Shown here: in pieces, positions 1 through 6,256 of the stretch
Position numbering within the stretch: position 1 is the stretch's first letter
How the letters are laid out: every line of letters begins with the position of its first letter
DNA from: Clostridiales bacterium
GTDB taxonomy: Bacteria > Bacillota > Clostridia > Oscillospirales > CAG-382
Assembly (NCBI GenBank): GCA_003452915.1
Contig: DMMZ01000064.1
Span: forward strand, 26,461 to 50,827
Length of the DNA: 24,367 nt
Direction of reading: 5' to 3'
Made by a program: the position numbers and the translations under genes
The notes under the pieces: generated by a model
Database searches by the model: none
Told to the model about the DNA's origin: nothing
Seen by the model: the letters and a program-made list of their open reading frames with translations, nothing else

Positions 1-72
1 AGTATGGTGTAAATTTGGCTACGCCAAACCTGCACAAAACTCCGCGCATCGCCGAAAGGAATGGCTAAAAAA

Positions 73-510
73 ATGAAAAAAATAGTATCATTAATAAAAA
101 ACATCTGGGATTTCATTTTCAAGACAGAACAAGGATTGTATTTAATTTTTGGCGTACTTACGACACTTGTATCGTTAATTGTTTTCTGGTTATTTAACAA
201 CTTGATTTTTATTGGAGAATTAGTAAACGTCTCCACAGTTTTAAAGCATATAGCAGGTATTATTTTTGCTTATTTTACTAACCGTACATATGTTTTCAAA
301 AGTGAGAATGTAACAAAAAGCGCAAAGGCAAAGGAAGCGTCCCTTTTTGTTATTACAAGAATAGGCACGTTACTTATCGATTTATGGATAATAGACCTTT
401 TGATTGATAAGGGTGTCAGCGAAAATATTGGCACAATATTTACTTCTATTATCGTTATTATTCTTAACTATATCGCCAGTAAGCTTTATATCTTTAAACG
501 AAAGGACTGA
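73..510 (+). CDS. GtrA-like polytopic membrane protein
   Basis: This is a 145-residue membrane protein of the GtrA family. Family members are proposed to help move a lipid-linked sugar across the membrane for modifying cell-surface polysaccharide or teichoic acid. Four hydrophobic helices are visible at about residues 21-45, 53-69, 91-111 and 119-138. The two family signatures are present: FAYFTNRTYVF at 65-75, and LNYIASKLYIFK at 131-142 near the C-terminus. I start it at ATG 73 because GAAAGGA ends at 60, which touches an in-frame ATG at 61 but leaves a usable 12-base gap to ATG 73. The gene before it is outside the window, so its operon is unknown. It ends at 510, just upstream of a terminator-like hairpin, so it may be the last gene of a chromosomal operon. 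It could alternatively be a phage-borne surface-modification gene, since P22 also carries a gtrA. The family call is firm; the substrate is not visible. Confidence 0.88.
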   Translation: MKKIVSLIKNIWDFIFKTEQGLYLIFGVLTTLVSLIVFWLFNNLIFIGELVNVSTVLKHIAGIIFAYFTNRTYVFKSENVTKSAKAKEASLFVITRIGTLLIDLWIIDLLIDKGVSENIGTIFTSIIVIILNYIASKLYIFKRKD

Positions 511-553
511 GAGCACCAAGATAAGCACAATAAAAACGAATAAAAGTCACAAG

Positions 554-582
554 CCGTCCTTGGCTGCAAGGACGGTTTTTTT
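554..582 (+). terminator. Rho-independent terminator overlapping the terS start
   Basis: A perfect 9-bp stem (554-562 with 567-575) closes a GCTG loop and is followed directly by seven T residues at 576-582. This is the classic form of an intrinsic terminator and would end GtrA transcripts. The right arm contains AAGGA (568-572), which is also the only visible ribosome binding site for the TTG start of the next gene at 581. The same bases thus appear to serve as terminator stem, ribosome binding site and start region. Confidence 0.75.
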
Positions 583-925
583 GTCGCTCGAGGAATGCAA
601 AACAAAGCTTGACGAATACTTTGGTAGTTACCTTTCCGACAAAGGAGAGATTGCAGACATTGAGTCGCTTGCGGATTTCTTAGGAATTACTCGCGAGGAG
701 CTTTTGTCTTTTATGAATGACAAAGAATACGGAGGGATGTTAAAGGTAGCGAGAAACAGAATAGCCAAAATTAAAAAACAGCTTGCCTTTAACGGAAAAT
801 TACAAGCTACCGTACTTGCTTTCGACCTCAAAAACAATCACGGTTACAAGGACAAGCCTGAGGAGAGCGAAATTGAAAGCGATCCTGTAGTGTTCAAGGG
901 ACAGACGAAAAAATGGGCTAACTAA
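581..925 (+). CDS. Phage terminase small subunit (candidate)
   Basis: This 114-residue protein is probably the DNA-recognition subunit of the packaging terminase. It contains a helix-turn-helix-like stretch, IESLADFLGITREELLSFM, near residues 28-46. A basic helical region follows (KVARNRIAKIKKQL), then a charged C-terminus as in many small terminases. The frame is open back to 404, but that would overlap gtrA and give a hydrophobic leader unlike the family. I chose TTG 581 because AAGGA at 568-572 lies 8 bases upstream. Its stop codon TAA overlaps the ATG of the large terminase as TAATG, which indicates translational coupling. The assignment rests mainly on position and the helix-turn-helix, because small terminases diverge quickly. 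No promoter is evident in the 70 bases between gtrA and this gene, so read-through of the hairpin or a promoter farther upstream is needed. Confidence 0.72.
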   Translation: MSLEECKTKLDEYFGSYLSDKGEIADIESLADFLGITREELLSFMNDKEYGGMLKVARNRIAKIKKQLAFNGKLQATVLAFDLKNNHGYKDKPEESEIESDPVVFKGQTKKWAN

Positions 926-2280
926 TGAGAGAGCTTATTATCAATCCAAACGAGAAGCAAAAAACATTTTTTGAATCTAATGCAAAATATACCGCATATG
1001 GCGGAGCGAGAGGTGGCGGTAAAAGCTGGGCTATGCGAACCAAGCTGGTTTTGCTTGCTTTGAATTATAACGGCATACAGATCCTGCTTTTACGCCGCAC
1101 TCTCGGAGAACTGCGGGAAAATCACTTGTTTCCGCTTCTTAAATTACTAAAAGGGATTGCAAAGTTTGTCTCTACCGAAAAAGAATTCCGTTTTCCAAAC
1201 GGCTCACGCATTAAGCTTGGTTATTGCGATAGTGAAAATGACGTTTTGCAATTTCAAGGACAGGCGTATGAAGTAATCGGACTTGAGGAAGCAACGCATT
1301 TTACAGAAAAGCAATTTATCGCACTTACAGAGAGTAACAGAATTTCCGGAAATATGGAAAATCAATCCTTCCGACCACGAATGTACTTTACCTGTAATCC
1401 CGGTGGTGTCGGACATGATTGGGTTAAACGGCTTTTTATTGACTGTAATTATCGTAATAACGAACAACCAGATAATTATTACTTTGTAAAAAGCCTTGTA
1501 TTTGACAACCATTTTCTTATGAAGAGTAATCCGGAGTATGTTAATACACTCATGGCTTTACCCGAAATCAGGCGTAAAGCGATGCTGTATGGTGATTGGA
1601 ATTCCTTTGAAGGTGCTTTTTTCCCCGAATTCGATTACGAAAAACATACCTGCGAACCTTTTCCGCTTGAAAAAAGCTGGATAAAGTTCCGTGCTGTTGA
1701 TTATGGGCTTGATATGACTTGTTGCTTGTGGCTTGCTTTGACCGAGGACAGAAGAATTATTGTATACCGTGAGCTATACGAAAGTAATCTGATAATCTCC
1801 GAGGCGACAAAAAAAATTCTAGCTTTATCCCCAAGAAACGAACCTATTCGTTATACAATAGCTTCTCCTGATTTATGGAACAGACGACAGGACAGTGGTA
1901 AAAGCGGTTTTGAAATAATGACTTCAAATGGTCTGAAGTGTCTTCAAAAAGCGAATAACTCACGCATTACCGGCTGGCGAGTAATGCGTGAATGCCTTAA
2001 AGGTTATAATTCGCTTGACAGCAGACCGAAATTGGTTATTTTTCGTTCCTGTCAAAATCTTGTTCGCTGTTTACCCTTATTACGCTTTGACGAGTTTGTA
2101 AAGGAGGACGCTGCCGATACTCCGCATGAAATTACTCACGCGCCGGAAGCACTCAGGTATGCACTGATGTCACGTGAGCCTAGTTTTAAGAAAAAGAGTG
2201 CACCTTTTTCCGGCAGTATATATAGCTTTGATAACCCTGCAAGTGACAATAGTGGGTATGAAAGCTTTATTGAATATTAA
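925..2280 (+). CDS. Phage terminase large subunit (ATPase/nuclease)
   Basis: This is the motor and nuclease that pumps phage DNA into the procapsid through the portal and cuts it. It has 451 residues, a normal length for the family. The ATPase half shows a Walker A motif GGARGGGKS at 26-34, a Walker B VIGLEEAT at 117-124 with the catalytic acidic pair E121/E122, and the coupling motif YFTCNPGG at 154-161. The C-terminal RNase H-like nuclease shows VDYG (D259), SPDLW (D316) and the terminal HEITHAPEALRYAL element at 401-414. All catalytic motifs look intact and there is no frameshift, which argues against decay. Its ATG overlaps the stop of the small subunit (TAATG), and no strong ribosome binding site precedes it, as expected for coupled translation. 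It is followed by a 117-base structured gap before the portal gene. Confidence 0.95.
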   Translation: MRELIINPNEKQKTFFESNAKYTAYGGARGGGKSWAMRTKLVLLALNYNGIQILLLRRTLGELRENHLFPLLKLLKGIAKFVSTEKEFRFPNGSRIKLGYCDSENDVLQFQGQAYEVIGLEEATHFTEKQFIALTESNRISGNMENQSFRPRMYFTCNPGGVGHDWVKRLFIDCNYRNNEQPDNYYFVKSLVFDNHFLMKSNPEYVNTLMALPEIRRKAMLYGDWNSFEGAFFPEFDYEKHTCEPFPLEKSWIKFRAVDYGLDMTCCLWLALTEDRRIIVYRELYESNLIISEATKKILALSPRNEPIRYTIASPDLWNRRQDSGKSGFEIMTSNGLKCLQKANNSRITGWRVMRECLKGYNSLDSRPKLVIFRSCQNLVRCLPLLRFDEFVKEDAADTPHEITHAPEALRYALMSREPSFKKKSAPFSGSIYSFDNPASDNSGYESFIEY

Positions 2281-2288
2281 TATTTAAA

Positions 2289-2302
2289 CTAATTCGAATT
2301 AG
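2289..2302. repeat. 14-bp perfect palindrome, possible operator
   Basis: CTAATTCGAATTAG reads identically on both strands and lies 9 bases after the terL stop codon. Its 8-bp core ATTCGAAT recurs as the core of a 10-bp palindrome at 9391-9400, in another gap of the same module. A dimeric DNA-binding regulator is one possible reader; no regulator gene is in the window. Confidence 0.4.
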
Positions 2303-2304
2303 AA

Positions 2305-2368
2305 ACAGTGATAAATTCGAGGAAAAGTCTTTGATATGTGGACTTTTTTGAAGAATTTCTCTTACTGT
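2305..2368 (+). other. Imperfect long hairpin between terL and portal genes
   Basis: Three short helices nest in register. ACAGT 2305-2309 pairs with 2364-2368, AAATTC 2313-2318 with 2353-2358, and AAAAGTC 2323-2329 with 2341-2347. Small internal loops separate them and an 11-base terminal loop closes the structure. The inner helix followed by a short T run resembles a weak terminator. The outer helices make it a longer RNA element ahead of the portal gene. The pairing is visible directly; a function is not. Confidence 0.4.
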
Positions 2369-2409
2369 TTATTACGAGAATTAGTTATTAGAAAGGAATG
2401 GTCAATGCA

Positions 2410-3957
2410 TTGAGTTTTAAAAAAGAAAAGTTTTACACCGAAGAATGGCAGTTATACGAGAAAGGAAAGGAATACAATTATTCCCTGAATCTCTATGACA
2501 ATGTAAACACCAACGAGCGGTTTTTCAGAGGTGATCAATGGGAGGGTGTAAGCTCAACCGGATTGCCAACACCAGTTTTTAATATCTTTAAACGCATTAT
2601 CAACTATTACACCCCTACAATTTTGCAGAGTGCAGTTGCAATGCGTTATTCTTTTGCATCTCCGTATGGTAGCGGTTCGGAACTAAGTGAAAAAGATGCC
2701 AACGATACTTGTGACATCATGAACGATATTGTTGAAATGAGACGCGAAAAGATGAAGTTTGATAAGTTGCTTGCTGATTCGCTCACTGATGCTGCAATTT
2801 CAGGTGATGCTGTTTGCTATACCTATTGGGATCCTTCGATTAAAACAGGTCAGCTCTTTACAGGTGATTTTGTTAGTGTACTGGTTGACAACACTAATGT
2901 TTTTTTTGGAAATCCCAATTCAAAGGATGTTAATTCACAACCATATATTCTTATAGCACTAAGGGAAACGGTTGCAGATTTAAAAGTACAGGCGAGAAAA
3001 AATAAAATACCCGAGCATGAGATTGATAAAATAACACCTGACGACGATACCATTACACAATCGGGTGATATGGCACGCAAGGAACTTGAAAACACCAAGT
3101 GCATATCTCTTATTAAATTATGGCGGGGTGATAACGGTAAAATTCATTATCGAAAATCAGTTAAAAACACCATAATATGCGATACTATCGATACAAAACT
3201 TAATCTCTACCCCATCGCATTTTTTAACTGGACATCTGTTAAAAATACCTGGCACGGACAAGCGGTTGCAACAGGCTTGATTGAGAATCAGATTTTTATC
3301 AACAAAGGTTTTGCAATGGTTATGAAGCACATGATGGATACTGCTTTTTCGAAGGTTGTTTACGATTCTACGATTATTGAGGAATGGTCTAACAAGATTG
3401 GTGAAGCGGTTGCTGTAAACGGTCCTGTTGAAAATGTCGCAAAGGTATTGAATTCCGGTCAGATGCAATCCGGAATGCTTGATGTTATCAATCTTGCAAT
3501 TGCAAATACCAAGGAGTTTCTGGGTGCAACAGATACGGCACTGGGTAATGTTCAACCAAACAATACTTCTGCTATTATTGCACTTCAACAGGCATCGAAT
3601 ATGCCGTTGGAAAACATCAGACGTGCATTTTATCAATACATCGAGGATATTGGACTTATCTGGCTTGACTTTATGTTTGCGTATTATGACGAAAAAAGAC
3701 TTGTATGTATCAAAAACGGAGAACAAAAATCTTATGTTACTTTTTCAATAAAAAAGTACAAGGATTTACTTTTTGATTGCCGTGTTGATGTTGGTGCAAC
3801 AAATTATTGGTCTGAAATTGCATCCTTAAATACACTTGATAACCTGCTTACCAAGGGACTGATAACGCTTACCCAATACCTTGAAAGATTACCCGAAAAC
3901 CTTATTCCACGTAAAAAAGAACTTATTGAAGCACAATTAGAAAGGAGCGAAGTCTAA
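2410..3957 (+). CDS. Phage portal protein, P22-like
   Basis: This 515-residue protein is the probable dodecameric portal at one capsid vertex, through which the terminase fills the head and to which the short tail attaches. Supporting features are the N-terminal block YNYSLNLYDNVNTNERFFRGDQW, broken as YNYSLNLYDN then VNTNERFFRGDQW, which is the usual entry of portals ('number of residues, then ERFFRGDQW'). A region of the type VLVDNTNVFFGNPNSKD follows, which in P22-type portals carries a similar 'N-x-F-x-P/N-P-N-A/S' block, then an acidic helical C-terminal half. Position after terL and before scaffold and coat supports the call. The start is uncertain. AGAAAGGA ends at 2397 and abuts an in-frame ATG at 2398, which would leave no spacing; the in-frame TTG at 2410 is 12 bases away and gives a natural MSFKKEK start. 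If ATG 2398 is used, four residues are added. The gene ends in a hairpin that covers its stop codon. Confidence 0.85.
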   Translation: MSFKKEKFYTEEWQLYEKGKEYNYSLNLYDNVNTNERFFRGDQWEGVSSTGLPTPVFNIFKRIINYYTPTILQSAVAMRYSFASPYGSGSELSEKDANDTCDIMNDIVEMRREKMKFDKLLADSLTDAAISGDAVCYTYWDPSIKTGQLFTGDFVSVLVDNTNVFFGNPNSKDVNSQPYILIALRETVADLKVQARKNKIPEHEIDKITPDDDTITQSGDMARKELENTKCISLIKLWRGDNGKIHYRKSVKNTIICDTIDTKLNLYPIAFFNWTSVKNTWHGQAVATGLIENQIFINKGFAMVMKHMMDTAFSKVVYDSTIIEEWSNKIGEAVAVNGPVENVAKVLNSGQMQSGMLDVINLAIANTKEFLGATDTALGNVQPNNTSAIIALQQASNMPLENIRRAFYQYIEDIGLIWLDFMFAYYDEKRLVCIKNGEQKSYVTFSIKKYKDLLFDCRVDVGATNYWSEIASLNTLDNLLTKGLITLTQYLERLPENLIPRKKELIEAQLERSEV

Positions 3958-3979
3958 ATAAATTTAGACTAAATTACAA
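3939..3979 (+). promoter_or_regulatory. Shine-Dalgarno separated from start by a hairpin
   Basis: The strong ribosome binding site AGAAAGGAG (3939-3947) lies 32 bases before the scaffold ATG at 3980, too far for normal use. Between them is a perfect inverted repeat, AGTCTAAAT at 3951-3959 and ATTTAGACT at 3962-3970. If this folds, only 12 unpaired bases remain between the site and the start codon. No other ribosome binding site is visible near 3980, and an in-frame TAG at 3965-3967 rules out a start farther upstream. The arrangement resembles the hairpin that brings the two elements together in phage T4 gene 38. Confidence 0.5.
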
Positions 3980-4531
3980 ATGGAAAAAAAAACATTATCC
4001 AATGATCAAATTCTCGATGCAATTTACGATCTCGCCGATGAAAGCGGTATGAAAATCGACGATTTTATCCTGAAACTGCAGGCTGATGCCGAAGCTTCTG
4101 GAGGAAAAAGCCGTGAGGGTCTTCCTGAGGAAATAATAAGTGAGCTTGAAGAAGCAAGAATGCTTAAAAAAGAAAATCGTAATTCTAAAAAAGAATCGCA
4201 AAAAAGTGAAAACATTAAAAAAGAAATCGAACGCTTTAAAACAACCTTTCCCGATGCCATGCCACAGGATATTCCCGATTCGGTTTGGGAGGAAGTTGCA
4301 GGAGGTGTTTCTCTTGTTCATGCATATGCATTATATCTGATAACTGAGAGCAGGGATAGCGAATACGCAAGTAAAGTGAACGACGAGAACTCGTTACGAG
4401 CAACCTCGAAAACAGGTGACGGCGAGACCGAGCCTGTATATACCAAAGAACAGGTTGAGGTTATGAGCCCCAAGGAAGTTTCGAAAAATTATAAGCATAT
4501 ACTCAAATCTATCTCAAAATGGAAACTTTAA
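3980..4531 (+). CDS. Phage capsid scaffolding protein (candidate)
   Basis: This 183-residue, very charged and mostly helical protein sits between the portal and coat genes, where tailed phages keep the scaffold that guides procapsid assembly and is then removed. The middle part (about residues 50-85) is a Lys/Glu-rich coiled-coil stretch. A segment around 85-110 (FKTTFPDAMPQDIPDSVWEE) and the C-terminal block EQVEVMSPKEVSKNYKHI with a basic KSISKWKL ending follow. A basic C-terminal tip that touches the coat protein is typical of scaffolds. No protease gene is seen, so the scaffold may exit intact, as in P22. The start at ATG 3980 is forced by an upstream in-frame stop. Its ribosome binding site is across a hairpin. 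The function call comes from position and composition rather than a strict motif. Confidence 0.75.
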   Translation: MEKKTLSNDQILDAIYDLADESGMKIDDFILKLQADAEASGGKSREGLPEEIISELEEARMLKKENRNSKKESQKSENIKKEIERFKTTFPDAMPQDIPDSVWEEVAGGVSLVHAYALYLITESRDSEYASKVNDENSLRATSKTGDGETEPVYTKEQVEVMSPKEVSKNYKHILKSISKWKL

Positions 4532-4558
4532 AAATAAAAATAAGAAAGGATATTTTTT

Positions 4559-5383
4559 ATGGCAACTTACAACAGCATTGAAAAAATTATAAGCGCAGAA
4601 ATTTTACGTACCAACGAGGACAATCTGCTTGCAAACAGGATATGTAATACGTCTTTTACAGGAGATATTAAAAATAAAGGTGATTCGGTAACCTTTATCG
4701 GTCTTGCAGATCCTACTGTTTATGACTACACCGGAACGCTTACTTATGAGGATGTAGACGATTACTCGACGGTTCTATATGTAAATCAAGACAAGGCTTT
4801 TTCGTTTAAAGTCAAGGATATTGAGGAGCTTCGCTCTTCGGTAGGACTTCGTGATTCACAAACAAAAAGAGCTTCCTATTTACTTAAAAATGAAGTCGAT
4901 TCTTTTGTCTTTGGTCTTTATGCAGATGCAGGTTACACATATTCGGCAGTTACCGTAACTCCTGCTAATATTCTTCAGACGATAGCAGAAATTAAACAGA
5001 AGCTTGAGGAAGCTAATGTACCCGATGGCAGAACATGGATCGTTATTCCACCATTTATGAAAACAAAGCTGATGCTTGCAGGAATAAAGTTCCAGATTAA
5101 TAACGGTGTTAACGGAACAGGTGCTGTCGGCTTTACAGATGAGCTTGGATGTGATATTTTTGTATCCAACCAACTCTATACCTCCGGCACAAGTACTTAT
5201 ATGCTTGCAGGGTCTTATTCTTCTATCGCATACGCTGAACAAGTGCTTGAAACACAGGTTATCGACCGCATGGAAAATTCCTTTGACAAGGCTGTTAGAG
5301 GCAGACTTGTTTTTGGTGCGAAGGTTATAAAGCCCACAGAGCTTGTCTGCTGTCCTGTTATCGACGGCGGCAATACAATATAA
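4559..5383 (+). CDS. Major capsid (coat) protein, HK97 fold
   Basis: This 274-residue protein is the probable head shell subunit. It follows the scaffold gene directly and has the pattern of coat proteins in short-tailed and P22-like phages. The N-terminal helix SIEKIISAEILRTNEDNLLA is followed by a loop with the motif GDSVTFIGLADPTVYDYTG, and the P-domain segment ANVPDGRTWIVIPPFMKTKL appears at about 153-172. A 'LGCDIFVSNQL' strand and a late beta block near AVRGRLVFGAKVIKP follow. It is shorter than the P22 coat (430 residues), so it lacks P22's extra insertion domain and resembles a minimal HK97-type shell. GAAAGGA about 9 bases before ATG 4559 is a good ribosome binding site, suiting a highly expressed protein. 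The frame is intact. I am confident that this is the coat protein, less so about the exact subfamily. Confidence 0.85.
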   Translation: MATYNSIEKIISAEILRTNEDNLLANRICNTSFTGDIKNKGDSVTFIGLADPTVYDYTGTLTYEDVDDYSTVLYVNQDKAFSFKVKDIEELRSSVGLRDSQTKRASYLLKNEVDSFVFGLYADAGYTYSAVTVTPANILQTIAEIKQKLEEANVPDGRTWIVIPPFMKTKLMLAGIKFQINNGVNGTGAVGFTDELGCDIFVSNQLYTSGTSTYMLAGSYSSIAYAEQVLETQVIDRMENSFDKAVRGRLVFGAKVIKPTELVCCPVIDGGNTI

Positions 5384-5416
5384 ATATTATTAAGAAAGAT
5401 TAAAAAGGAGATAAAT

Positions 5417-5809
5417 ATGGCAACAATTTTAACAGAAAACATTCTATCCACACCTAATTCTGGAAGTAATGTTAATTTTACTAACCCCGAATCCTTAACT
5501 AATACCGAAACCTTCTCGTTCATATTTAACGATTCAAACGATGACTTCTATATAATAGCTGATGCTTCTGCTTCTGCACCTGGAAATTACACAATCACTT
5601 TTGCGAAAGGTGATTTTCCGTCAGCCAAAGCTCCCGCAGTTATTAATTTTACAGATAGTCAGGTCTATTTTATAATGATTGAAAGCGGCATGATTGGGAA
5701 AGACAGTGGTATTGCAACTTTTACTCTTACCACAACTATTACCGGCGGACTTGCGAATACAGGTATCAAGCTTGCAGTAGTTAAAAAAAGATTTGTAAAA
5801 AATAATTAA
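5417..5809 (+). CDS. Small beta-rich protein after coat, possible head decoration protein
   Basis: I do not recognise this 130-residue protein by motif. It is rich in Thr, Ser, Asn and alternating hydrophobic residues, with no membrane helix or coiled coil, so it is probably a beta sandwich. The C-terminus is basic (VVKKRFVKNN). It has a strong ribosome binding site (AAAAAGGAGAT, 7-8 bases before ATG 5417) and lies 33 bases after the coat gene. In tailed phages this place is often taken by a decoration protein or head fibre that binds the outside of the shell, which is my inference. A strong 12-bp hairpin right after it could protect or end the coat plus decoration transcript, consistent with a high-copy product. 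It could instead be an adaptor protein. Confidence 0.6.
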   Translation: MATILTENILSTPNSGSNVNFTNPESLTNTETFSFIFNDSNDDFYIIADASASAPGNYTITFAKGDFPSAKAPAVINFTDSQVYFIMIESGMIGKDSGIATFTLTTTITGGLANTGIKLAVVKKRFVKNN

Positions 5810-5820
5810 ATAAAACAACC

Positions 5821-5850
5821 ATGGCTGCTGCATGAATTTGCAGCAGCCAT
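5821..5850 (+). terminator. Strong 12-bp hairpin, possible attenuator
   Basis: ATGGCTGCTGCA (5821-5832) pairs perfectly with TGCAGCAGCCAT (5839-5850) around a 6-base loop. No real T run follows (the next bases are ATAAATCTTT), so it is either a weak terminator or an mRNA-stabilising stem. It separates the coat and decoration genes from the connector genes and would lower, not abolish, downstream expression. Confidence 0.5.
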
Positions 5851-5875
5851 ATAAATCTTTAAAGGAGGTATTTTT

Positions 5876-6256
5876 TTGACAGGTAATGATATTTATTACA
5901 CAGCAATGGACCTCTGCGCTTTGCGTACAAAAAACAGTACAATTCCGGTTGATTGTGAGGATTTGACACAACGGGCGTTAAGTCTTTTAAACCTCTTGAT
6001 TGCAGAAAATGCATACCTTGATTCCTTAATCAAAAAAACAGACATAGTGATATCCACAATAACCACACTAACCGATTCAATAAGCTTATCTCCGGTTTTA
6101 TGCTCAGTTGTACTTCCTTACGGACTTGCGTGCTTATTAATTCAAAACGAAGATATAAATGCAGCAGCTTTCTTTAGGAACAAATATGAATCAGAGAAAA
6201 CCAAAATACAAGCCGGATTAAAAGGTACACTTCATGAAATTACGGAGGTTTATTAA
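5876..6256 (+). CDS. Head-tail connector / gp4-like tail accessory protein (candidate)
   Basis: This 126-residue protein is likely the first connector ring below the portal. The N-terminal pattern MTGNDIYYTAMDLCALR then EDLTQRALSLLNLLIAEN is helical and typical of gp4-type adaptors and other head completion proteins, which start with a short helical bundle. The gene lies between the coat block and a gp10-like protein, as in P22 (order coat, gp4, gp10). The start is the TTG at 5876: AAAGGAGG at 5861-5868 stands 7 bases before it, an excellent site, and no ATG serves better. The stop codon overlaps the next ATG (TAATG at 6254-6258), so translation is coupled. Assignment rests on position, size and helical pattern, because these proteins diverge strongly. 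Confidence 0.65.
   Translation: MTGNDIYYTAMDLCALRTKNSTIPVDCEDLTQRALSLLNLLIAENAYLDSLIKKTDIVISTITTLTDSISLSPVLCSVVLPYGLACLLIQNEDINAAAFFRNKYESEKTKIQAGLKGTLHEITEVY

Noticed and set aside
14..28. Small hairpin TTTGGC-TAC-GCCAAA before the GtrA gene
   Set aside because: Six base pairs and no T run, at the window edge; too little to call a terminator or regulator.
404..580. Upstream extension of the terS reading frame to ATG 404
   Set aside because: It overlaps gtrA by about 100 bases, gives a hydrophobic leader unlike terminases and has no ribosome binding site, whereas TTG 581 has AAGGA 8 bases before it.
3157..3726. 189-residue open frame on the - strand inside the portal gene
   Set aside because: It is a shadow of a well-supported portal gene, with no ribosome binding site or family pattern.
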